From: SYLG01 sp965226945
GTDB taxonomy: Bacteria; Planctomycetota; Planctomycetia; Gemmatales; Gemmataceae
Assembly: GCA_965226945.1 (NCBI GenBank)
Contig: OZ245717.1
Span: forward strand, 5,766,001 to 5,830,000
Direction: 5' to 3'
Length of the DNA stretch: 64,000 bases
Shown: in pieces, positions 8,860 to 18,500 of the stretch
Position numbering within the stretch: the first letter of the stretch is position 1
How the letters are laid out: every line of letters begins with the position of its first letter
Notes under the pieces: generated by a model
Database searches by the model: none
What the model was told of the DNA's origin: nothing
The model's input: the letters and a program-made list of their open reading frames with translations, nothing else
Position numbers and translations under genes: made by a program

Positions 8860-9810
8860 TCATTCCCCTCGTTTGGGTACGGTTCGCCCCATCCGTTTGA
8901 GCATCTCCTGCAGGTCTTGCCATGCATCCGCTTTTTTCGCGGGGGTGCGCAAGAGGTAGGAGGGGTGATACGTCGCCGTGGCGTCGATCCCGCGCCAGTT
9001 GAGCTGCTTGCCGCGCAAGGCGCCGATCGGCTTTTCCACTTGAAGCAGGTATTTCGCCGCGGACGCCCCCATCAGGCAGAGGTGCTTGGGGCGGATGAGC
9101 TCCAGTGTCTGCACCAGGAAGGGCCGGCAGTTGGCGGCCTCGTCGGGCATGGGCGGACGGTTTTCCGGCGGGCGGCATCGCAGAATATTGCAAATGAACA
9201 CATCTTCGCGGCGAAAGCCGCAGGCGGCGAGCATCTTGTCGAGCAACTGACCGGCGGGTCCCACAAACGGTTCGCCTTGCTGATCTTCATTGAAGCCGGG
9301 AGCTTCCCCCACGACGGCAAGTTCGGCATCGACGGGGCCCACGCCAAAGACGGTGCGTGAGCGCGTGCGGACGAGTTCGGGACACAGCCGGCACTGGGCG
9401 ACCCTGGCCGCCAGATCCTTGAGTGCGCGTTCACGAATGGGCACCGAAAGGACTGGCAATTCGAGGATCGAGGTTCCCTGGCCCGCGGAGGTGGCGGGCA
9501 CCGCTGGCGGAGGGCTTGTCCTATGCGGTGCCGCATACTCTTTCTCCGTGAAAAGGCCGGTGGGGGCAGCGGGAAGTTGTGTGGCGGGCCGTTCCGGCAC
9601 GGCTGGTGGACTCATCGCGGCCCGCAACGATCCCGCAGGCGGGGCCGAGAGTTGAGGTTGAGCCTGCGTTGAACTGGCCGCGGTGTTGGTGCGGGCGGTG
9701 GCGCTTGATAAGGAAGGAAGAGCCGGAAGCAGGGGCAGGAATTCGACACCGGCGCTACGCCAGCTTTCCAGATGAAGTTCGAGTTGGTCTTTCCAAGAAG
9801 AAGCGGTCAT
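8860..9810 (-). CDS. family 4 uracil-DNA glycosylase (4Fe-4S type)
   Basis: A base-excision repair enzyme that removes uracil from DNA. The C-terminal ~190 residues carry the family: GEAPGFNEDQQGEPFVGPAG with the water-activating region, and HPSYLLR near the C-terminus. Four cysteines sit as expected for an iron-sulfur cluster: CRLC, then CRPPENRPPMPDEAANC with 15 residues between. The first ~115 residues are a low-complexity Ala/Pro/Ser extension absent from minimal members, similar to the N-terminal extensions of SPO1-phage-like UDGs in GC-rich bacteria. The role of the extension is unknown. It overlaps nothing and stops 4 bases from the kinase stop. Confidence 0.88.
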   Translation of the reverse strand: MTASSWKDQLELHLESWRSAGVEFLPLLPALPSLSSATARTNTAASSTQAQPQLSAPPAGSLRAAMSPPAVPERPATQLPAAPTGLFTEKEYAAPHRTSPPPAVPATSAGQGTSILELPVLSVPIRERALKDLAARVAQCRLCPELVRTRSRTVFGVGPVDAELAVVGEAPGFNEDQQGEPFVGPAGQLLDKMLAACGFRREDVFICNILRCRPPENRPPMPDEAANCRPFLVQTLELIRPKHLCLMGASAAKYLLQVEKPIGALRGKQLNWRGIDATATYHPSYLLRTPAKKADAWQDLQEMLKRMGRTVPKRGE

Positions 9811-9932
9811 GTCGCATCGGATCCCCGCGGGGAGGACAAAGGTCTTCCCCTGCTGCGTATCATAGAAGTCTTGAGCTTCGCGCCCTGTTTGCGGTTTGGT
9901 GAGGGTGGCGATTTGGTGAGGGGGATTTTGCG

Positions 9933-10811
9933 GTGACTAAGGTGCAGGTCGGTTTGATTCAGATGAAGATGAGTGAGGCGCCAGCGGAGAATCTGCGCGA
10001 GGCGGAAGCACGGATCGTTGAAGCGGCCGGCCGGGGCGCGAACCTGATCGTGTTGCCGGAGCTTTTCCTTACCCCCTATTTCTGCCAAAAGGAAGACCCG
10101 GCCCTGTTCGATCTGGCCGAACCGATTCCCGGGCCCACCACGACCCACCTGGCCGAGCTTGCGAAGAAGCTGAAGGTGGTGCTCGTCGTATCGCTTTTTG
10201 AAAAGCGCACACCGGGGCTTTATCACAATACGGCCGTCGTCATCGAAAAAGACGGCTCGATCCTCGGCCTTTACCGCAAAATGCACATTCCTCACGATCC
10301 GCTCTTCTACGAGAAGTACTACTTCACCCCGGGCGATCTGGGGTTCAAATCATTCGACACGAGCGCGGGCAAAGTCGGCGTGCTTGTCTGCTGGGACCAG
10401 TGGTACCCCGAAGCGGCCCGAGCGACCGCGCTGACCGGCGCGCAGATCCTCGTGTACCCCACGGCAATCGCCTGGCACCCCTCCGAAAAAGCCGAATATG
10501 GTGAAGCCCAGCGCGAAGCCTGGGAACTGGCGCAGCGGGCGCACGCCCTGGCGAACGGAGTCTTCGTGGCGTCGGTCAACCGCATTGGCCACGAAGGGGA
10601 TCCTAAGGGGGGACTGCAATTCTGGGGCAATTCTTTCGTAAGCGATCCTTATGCGCGTGTCCTTGCCCGGGCCGGGACCGAAAAAACCGAAGTGCTCGTG
10701 GTGCCGGTCGACTTCGCCATGATCGAAGACACTCGCCGCAACTGGCCATTCTTGCGTGATCGGCGCATTGATGCGTATGGGAATGTTGGCAAGAGATGGG
10801 CGGGGGATTAG
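9933..10811 (+). CDS. aguB: N-carbamoylputrescine amidase
   Basis: A nitrilase-superfamily amidase of 292 residues. It most likely hydrolyses N-carbamoylputrescine to putrescine, CO2 and ammonia in the agmatine route of polyamine synthesis. The catalytic triad is visible: Glu43 in VLPELFLTPYF, Lys116 in YRKMHIP and Cys153 in VLVCWDQWYPE. The HIPHDPLFYEKYYF and PEAARATAL segments are typical of AguB rather than of other nitrilases. The start is GTG. Its usual partner agmatine deiminase is not in the window, so it may be encoded elsewhere. It is divergent from the UDG gene. Confidence 0.88.
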   Translation: MTKVQVGLIQMKMSEAPAENLREAEARIVEAAGRGANLIVLPELFLTPYFCQKEDPALFDLAEPIPGPTTTHLAELAKKLKVVLVVSLFEKRTPGLYHNTAVVIEKDGSILGLYRKMHIPHDPLFYEKYYFTPGDLGFKSFDTSAGKVGVLVCWDQWYPEAARATALTGAQILVYPTAIAWHPSEKAEYGEAQREAWELAQRAHALANGVFVASVNRIGHEGDPKGGLQFWGNSFVSDPYARVLARAGTEKTEVLVVPVDFAMIEDTRRNWPFLRDRRIDAYGNVGKRWAGD

Positions 10812-10936
10812 GTAGGATGATGGACGGGGCTTGCCAGGCACCCTAGCAAGTATCACTTACATCCATTGTTTCACCTAGCCGTTGCTCCTCCCGTTTGCCA
10901 TGGCCAGCGAAAGCCGTTACCAGCACAATTGCAGGT

Positions 10937-11413
10937 TCACCAGAGTTTTTCTGAGATCGATTTCTTGGACTTGCGGGGCCTGTCGTTCAGGATGCACCAA
11001 AACATCGGATTTTTTTCCTTGAGCCGGTGATAGAAGAGCTCGATAAGGTGAGCATCGAAATACCATAACGGGCCGTGATGAACAGCAAAGTCATCGAAAA
11101 AAACCGACATGGTCCTCAAGAGAAAACAATCTGGGAATAGTTCGACGAGGCGTCGCTCCAAATTCAAGCGTTGATCATTGGTTTCTTGGCCAATGATCAA
11201 CTCAGAAAAATCGAAAGGAGAGAACAGCATCGTAATGTCTCCGTCGACAATTGCCTGAAGGGGGCCGGGCAAAAAATCATCGGGGACATCAGAGGCGCGT
11301 CCGCTAGGGTAATTGATGTCTACATTGATCTGTTTTGTTTCCAGCATTAATTTTGTAATGAAATTGGAAAACTTACACCCAGTAAGATCTAGCACATAAC
11401 CAACCGTCAGCAT
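10937..11413 (-). CDS. hypothetical protein, candidate immunity protein, paralogue of its neighbour's N-domain
   Basis: A 158-residue protein of no family I recognise. It aligns with the first ~165 residues of the upstream gene: TVGYVLDLTGCKF against TLDYLLDMPAGKF at the N-terminus, and FYHRLKEKNPMFWCILNDRP against FYQWLFQLDSARWAILNAKP near the C-terminus, then PR-Arg/Lys-Ser in both. It has no signal peptide or membrane segment. A longer in-frame version exists, but the ATG used here has GAGGG five bases upstream and lies inside the end of the preceding gene (41-base overlap), suggesting coupled translation. Position third behind the giant gene suggests an immunity or accessory role; this is inference. 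Confidence 0.6.
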   Translation of the reverse strand: MLTVGYVLDLTGCKFSNFITKLMLETKQINVDINYPSGRASDVPDDFLPGPLQAIVDGDITMLFSPFDFSELIIGQETNDQRLNLERRLVELFPDCFLLRTMSVFFDDFAVHHGPLWYFDAHLIELFYHRLKEKNPMFWCILNDRPRKSKKSISEKLW

Positions 11414-12503
11414 ATTTTCCCTCGTATTGAAATGTTGCCATTTGTAGTTTCTGTTCTTTGAGAAATAGGGCGACAATTTTGCCGCAATGTGGTTTAAGCG
11501 AATTCGACCGGATTCGCTCGGGGATGACCTCGTGGTAGAATCGTGTGAGTGCGGCCATGAACACGCGGTACTCGATGGCATACTGTGCGAGATCGATTAC
11601 CAGGTTCGCATTTTGCCAGGTGCCTTGATCCATGATCCGTAATAGATGGTGCACGTAGTTTGTCTTAATGGTTGCGCATTGAAATATCTCCTCCTGATGG
11701 TCTGCCTCTTGATTTCTTCGAATGGTTAGGACTGCGTCAATCGATTCAGGTTTACAAGCGATCTTCACTTTCGTAGCACCGGCTTGGAGCAATCGGCGAC
11801 CGGTGTTGGCCAAGTCCATGAAAATGCGAAAGAGGTCTGCGTCGACTGAATCTAATAGCCGTCCTCCCAGGTAGGATTGAATCAGGGTCTCGTCAATGAC
11901 CAAAGCGGACTCAGCCTCATTTGCTGAGTCTCCCTTTACTTCAGGCCAACTGGCAAACGCGAACGCTTCGCGAGGGGGAACAGCTCGTTGGACAAGAATT
12001 GGCGCGCGCAACAATGCTTCCATGGCCTCCAATGCCCCTTCGGAGCGACGAGGTTTTGCGTTAAGAATTGCCCACCTGGCTGAGTCAAGCTGAAAAAGCC
12101 ATTGATAAAAACGTTCGACGGAATGGGGAAACAAGGGCCAGCCATCGCCCAATGGACACTGCTCCATAATGTCAGAATCGAGACGAAGAATCAAAAACTC
12201 GGAAAATTGTTCAGTCAAAAATCCTTCAAACTGACAAATGAAATCAAATTCATCACTATCTCCCTCGTCTATAAAATATCTGCGCATTTCAGTGCGAATG
12301 ACATCTACAAATCCACAAGATACACTAAGCACATCGATATTAGCCCGGAAAGAACCCAAATGTGAAAGCGAAATATCAACAAAACTAAATTCCTGACAGT
12401 ATTTCAGTGAAGATGAACCACCGGATCGATCTTCAGGATCTGAGCTATATTTTTCCCGGAATTTGCCGGCTGGCATATCTAGGAGATAATCTAGAGTTTT
12501 CAT
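11373..12503 (-). CDS. hypothetical two-domain protein, candidate immunity protein of the giant gene
   Basis: A 376-residue protein, probably cytoplasmic, of unrecognised family. Residues 1-165 are homologous to the downstream 158-residue protein. Residues 165-376 form a second, different region (LADTGRR-like helical part, then a segment with YVHHLLRIMDQGTWQ and YRVFMAALTRFYHE). Two TTG codons precede the ATG. GGAG is placed 10 bases before the ATG and 7 before the nearer TTG, so either start is possible. The gap to the stop of the giant gene is 24 bases, so the two are probably one transcript. The position directly after a candidate toxin tip is what suggests immunity; no sequence family supports it. 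Confidence 0.6.
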   Translation of the reverse strand: MKTLDYLLDMPAGKFREKYSSDPEDRSGGSSSLKYCQEFSFVDISLSHLGSFRANIDVLSVSCGFVDVIRTEMRRYFIDEGDSDEFDFICQFEGFLTEQFSEFLILRLDSDIMEQCPLGDGWPLFPHSVERFYQWLFQLDSARWAILNAKPRRSEGALEAMEALLRAPILVQRAVPPREAFAFASWPEVKGDSANEAESALVIDETLIQSYLGGRLLDSVDADLFRIFMDLANTGRRLLQAGATKVKIACKPESIDAVLTIRRNQEADHQEEIFQCATIKTNYVHHLLRIMDQGTWQNANLVIDLAQYAIEYRVFMAALTRFYHEVIPERIRSNSLKPHCGKIVALFLKEQKLQMATFQYEGKYADGWLCARSYWV

Positions 12504-12527
12504 CAACAAAGAACTCCACCAAGAGGT

Positions 12528-15500
12528 TTACGGCCAATTGCGTTCTATAATTTCAATTGCGCCACTAGTATTCCTTATTATAGCGATAAGTTTGCCGCTA
12601 GTCGGTAGAAATTTTTGGTCCTTGTACGGGAAATTCCTAATATTTGCCGACATGCGTTTAGCTATGTTTTCCTCACTAAAAGCCAACCCAAAACCTTTGT
12701 TAAAATCAGCCGAAGAAGCGTCTAGGGTTAATAAATTTATTATAAGATCGCCGATATTTTTAGTACCATCTTTAAGGTTATTTTGAATGGGGACCCATTT
12801 TTTGTCTGCAGTCTTTGGGCTACCAAGTGGCGTTTTCTCCTCGAATTTAATCCCAAGAAATTGGCCATCCTTGCCCTTGTTAATCATTATTTCTCCATCA
12901 AGTAAGTGCTTTTCCCTGCGTTTTCCGTTATTTTTAAAACCAGTCAAAAATATCCCCTCTCCTAGCACAGTCACTTGTTTATATCCAGATTGGACGAGCG
13001 CTTGAGCGGTTTTAACCAAGCCTTCGAGCTTTTCTATATCACTAGGGTTGAATTGGCCATTTGCATTCAGCTTTGAATGGTATTCGATGGCGGCTTTTGT
13101 CACATATAGACCATCTTCTCCATTTACGGGATCCGGTGCTCCGGTTTCCGGGTTTCCTTTTTTGTATTCTGGGTATTTAAGAAAATCAAATGAATAAGTA
13201 GGTGGAGCCTGTTGCGTCGGGGCAGCGGCCGAAGGATTGCTCTGTGCCGCCATATAAACTACAAATTCTTTGGCACCAATAGAAAAGCGGACTGCGCCAG
13301 TAAGAGCAGATGCTTGAAGTCCAGCATTTCCAAATGAAGTGGCCAAAGTCCGTATGTTTTCGCCGGAAAAAACAGTAGGCCTTCCGGCCATTTGAACAGC
13401 AGCCTCATTGCCTAAATTGCTTCGAGCAGCAACTTGGAGGTACTTATGCACTGGAATTCCAGAGGCAGCTAAAATCGGAGCGGGCGCTGTACCGATTTCA
13501 ATTAGTTTTTGTATCGGCGGAACACCAGATTTGAAAAAACCCGTAATGGAAAGTGCGAGAGAAAATGCTCCGTCAGCATTGGCTTTTCCTAAATCATACT
13601 CTGATAGATCTGTCATTTCTCCAGTTATAGGATCTTTCTTCTTTGCAGGTTTACCCGTTCGCGGGTCAATGCCCGTTACTCCCATCCGATAGTCACTGTA
13701 GCCGACTACGTCAGCAACGACACCCAAGCCGATTTGTGTGAGTGGCTGATCGTTTTGGTATCTAGTGATTGCTGGGGTTACTGCCGATCCGGCCAACATC
13801 CCAAGTCCGGCTACAGTTAACCAAAGAGGTGCAGACACAGGCCACGTGGCCACAGCCACCATAATTCCGCCTCCAATGGCGCCTGCAACGATGGCGTTGG
13901 CCAAAATTGAATCACTTCGGCCAGTGGCATATTCTGATTGAAAAAATCTTGGCAAGCGAGCTAGAGTGACAGGATCGCTAATAGAGGACCTAATATCATA
14001 AAGTTGTTTTGATGTCGGCTCAATGTTAAGCCCATCGAAAGAAACCGGAAGCTTATCTATTCTGTCATAAATATCCTGATTCCACCCAAAAGCGTCGGTG
14101 ATATTTGTGTATTTACCGCGTATTCTATTGCACTGTATGTAAAACTGTAGGTATTTATTATAGTGTTTTGTGACGATTAAAAAATCTTCCATTAAAGAGG
14201 TTTCTGATGTAATCAGGCTATTGTCCAGGCGTTTGACGATATCGATGCCGTCTTTTATCTGGCGGGCAAGAAGTTCGGCGTTGTCGAGTGCTTCTGTTAG
14301 AGAGCCAAGTGCTTGAAGATTAGTAAGATTTTGAGGCAAATTGGGATTTCGAGCCGCTGCAAGATCAGCTTTCCGATCTGCCAAATACTGACTCCATACC
14401 CCTGGAGAGATCGTATGGTTAAAAGATTGTACAGGATCTTCATCCGGCAAGTTCTTTATGATAATAACAGATGCATTTTTTGGCACGGCAACATTAACTG
14501 TGTCATATAAATCGAGATCTGCGACATCTCCAGCAATATCGGCGTGAACTTCAATATAACGAACGTCGTCACTGCTATCCATTCCCTCGATATAAAAAAC
14601 CCATCGCAATTCCGTTTTTGATCCACTATATTGAAAAGCCTGAAATGATTTTCCGCTAACTATGAGGTCAGTATTTTCGTTTCTTAATTCATATGCGTTT
14701 TTGGTCCATATTCTAATGGCCCCTGGAGTATATGTATATAAAGACGGGCCAAAGCCTCCCTCGCCAGCGGCGGGTAAAATCTGGCTAGCTCCGGCGCTAT
14801 TAAATTTAAAAGTTAAACGAACTGATGGTCGTCCTACATCAAAAACATTTCCTGATAGCGTTACAACAAGAGGTACGAAATTGCCACCGATAATTTTATT
14901 GTCTGCATAATCTGGCGTTCCATCTGTGTCTATATCACCTGAATTAGGGTAAACAATTTTTACATTTTCTTCGCCTTCTTCGTCAACGTCTTCTTTCATG
15001 CTAAGATCTGGTAAGTCATACTCGTTTGTGTTGTCGCTGTCTACATCTGCGTCTAATAATGGGATGTGTAATGTGGCTGAATTATTGGTCTTAAATGGAT
15101 TGACGTCGGAATTTGACTTGAAATAGTCTTTGTCCTGGCCGGTAATAAAATAAGGTAGTTTTATATCTGCATTTGATTGTCCGAAGTCGATTGTCCAGTC
15201 ATGGTCTGGAGTTGGTAGCAGGGAGCCTAGGTGCGTTAAATGAAGATTGTAGCTTCGCCCAGCTCGCAAACTAAGTGTCCTGGAATCGATTTTGCCGTAG
15301 GCAGTATTGACGATTCGCTGATCTCCGACCTCGAGCATGTATTTCTCTGATTGGCTTCCAGACGGATCGCCTACTTTGACGTCAAAGAAGGCTATCATGT
15401 CCGATGCCATGAGCTCCCCGTTATCCGTTGAATTGCTCGGATCGGTGCCTTCATCGAGCTCATCAACGTCCGAGTATCCATCTTGATCAGAATCTTCGTC

Positions 15501-18500
15501 TTCGGGATCTGTTCCGAAGAGGAATTCGTCCCAATTCGACAAACCGTCCTCGTCCGCGTCTGCTTGAGGGTCATCGAATTGAGTGGGATCAAACGCTCCC
15601 GTGTCAAACTCCCATCCATCAGGGAACGTATCATTGTCGGTATCTGCATCGAGAGGATTGGTACCTACATTTGCCTCCAAGTTGTTGGAGATCTGATCTC
15701 CGTCAGCGTCTTCATCGCCATCGCCAGGCAGGACTAGTCCAGTCTTGACGATTCCTGACAACTTCCCGCCGAATTCCGCGGCAATCCCATACTGATAGAG
15801 AGTGCCGGATGTGAGGTTTGAGGAATCGGTGAAGGCCAGGGTTGAATTTCCCACAAGGCCAATATTGATCCAGTCGCTGGACGCGATTCGTCGGAATATT
15901 TGATACTGAGACGCCTGTGGGGTCGCTTCCCAGCTCAACTGGACTGATGAAGAGGATATCGACTCAACCCAAGGAGAATCAGGCGTACTTAAGAGTGTAG
16001 GAGTAGTGAAGGATACGAAAATCGGTTCTGAACTACCGGTTGCATTGTAGGCGGTTAGCCGAAAGAAGTAGGACGTTAGAGAAGAAAATGGCCCAGGAAT
16101 GCTAAAGTAAGTCGAGTTCGGATTGGACACACCGACTACAGACCAGGGGCCGGTTGACGACTGGCTCGCCTCTACTTTGATCGCGACTGGCTTTTCCGGT
16201 CTACTCCAGTTAAGATCTAAACGATCTTCGGTAATCAGAGTGGCCGAGGCATTCTTGATTTTGTCTGGTGGAAGGACCGCTGTTACCTCATTGCTGTAGG
16301 CCGATCTTCCGGTAGCATTAATTGCTGAGACTCTGTAAAAATATTTTGTGGATGGTTGTAAATTGACGTCTATATAAGACGTTACATTTGCTTCCGCAGT
16401 GCCTGCTTCGTACCAAGCTGTTGATCCATCAATTTTTCGTTCAATTAAGTAGCCCGTTTCGTCGGGCAGGTCGATCCACGAAAGTTGTGCCGATGTAGGT
16501 GTAAGAGCGTTAATAATATTGGCGCTTGGCTTATTGGGATAGGATGGCGTGGTTATTTCAGTCGTACTGTACTGAGAATTACGGTAAGAAAGTAACGTTG
16601 CAATTACGCTTCGTATATAATAACGCGTCGATCCGTTTAGTTGCACTAAAATTGAGGTAGATGTGGTCGCACCAGATACGGTCTTTAACGGATACCATGT
16701 AGAGTTGTTAGTTGATATCTCAAAAATAATCGAATTGTATCCGGCAAAATTTGATCTGTTAACCCATGACAGATCGAGGGTTGATCCAGAGGTGGAAGAA
16801 GCATTAAGCAAACCAGGAGACCAAAACATAGTTTGAGTAGATGCGACGAGAGAAGGGGCCGAATCGCCGGAATCATTTGTTGCGATGATTCGGTAAAAAT
16901 AAGTAGAGAACTCATTTAGTGATAAATCTGTAAAAGTGCTTGTCCCAGATTGGACGCTATAAATTGTGGACCAAGAAGATTGTCCATTATTTGACCGCTG
17001 AATCGTGTAGCTTTTGGCGCTAGCAACTTCTTGCCAGGTTAGCTTGATTTCCGTTGGGCCAAGGGAGACCGCTGATAAGGTTCCTGGCTGATTGGGATAC
17101 GCAGGCGTCAATACACTAGAAATGGGCGAAAAAGGCGAAGAAGTACCGAGGACATCGTTTACAGCTTTGACTCGAAAATAGTATTGAGTAGCACCATTAA
17201 ATGGGCCTGAAGCGTCGAACTCCGTAGTAGTTGCTCGTAGGTTATTTACAGGGCTCCAGGAAATGCCGTCAACCGATTGATCAATGGCAAATCCAGTTTG
17301 GACTGTCGAGAGATTTTCCCAAGATAAGTGAATTCTTCCACCCGAAATCGGGGTGGCTGTCAGATTAGTTGGTTGTTGAAGATTGGTTGAGGCAATCAAG
17401 ACTCGACTTGGAGCGGACCTACCCTGTGAATTAATCGCAATTAGCCTGAAATATCCCCGACTGCCTTCTGTCAATCCTCCTAAAGTGAATGAGTTAAATG
17501 TTCCGCCAACGATGCCGACTTGTGTCCATGTTCCTGGGGATGCATCTATTGATCTCTGCAGAATGTACTGGTCAGTGTCGGCTGTTGAAGTCCAAGTGAA
17601 AGAGATTTCGCTCGTGGAAAGGGTTGTTGCTGCAATTCCGATGGGTTGGTTGGGGAAACCTGGCGTTGTCAGGCTGAAGGTTTCGGAGTATAGAGAAAAA
17701 CCACCCATTAGCATAAACGCACGTACTCGGAATCGATAAGAAGTGTTACCATTGAAAGGGCCGTTTAAGGTAACCGAAGTGGTGGTTGAATTTGCTGCTA
17801 TGGCCCAATTGTTGGAACTGCCTACCTGTTGTTCCACTGTGAAGTACCATTCCGAACGGGAATTGTCCTGCCAAGACAAGTCGATTTGACCTCCGGAGAC
17901 GACGGCAGCAGTCAATCCCGTAGGCGTTCCAGGTGCCGTGGTTGCCGACAGAGGCATACTTGGTGCGGAATCAGCAATCGTATTGGAAGCGATGACGCGA
18001 TAGAAATAGGTAGTCCCCTCCACCAAACCAGAGTCGACAAAATAGTTTTGGGCACTACTCAAGGATTGTACCGGGGTCCAGATCCCAAGGCTTCCGTTGA
18101 GAAGGTCCTGGCGCTCGATTCGATACGAAGTAATATTGCTTGCCAATGACCATGCTAAAGATATGGTCGTGTCAGTCAGTGACTTGACGCTCAGACCAGT
18201 CGGCGCATTGGGAAATGCAGGGGTGGTTAAGGTTACCGTATCTGAGTCGAGAGAAGAGCTGTTGTAAGAGATTGCATGAACGCGGAACAAATAGGTGGTT
18301 GCGCCTAGGAATGGCCCTGGCGCTTGAAAAGAGTGAATGTTCTGGCCCACCGTACCAGAGACCGACCAAGTGTTGGAGCCTGCAATTGATTGTTCGATGA
18401 CGTATCCAGTTTCGCGATCGGATAGATCTACCCAAGAGAGATCAATCCGTGAGCCCGAAACGGGTTGAGCTGCCAAATTGATGGGTGACTTGAGTTTGGT

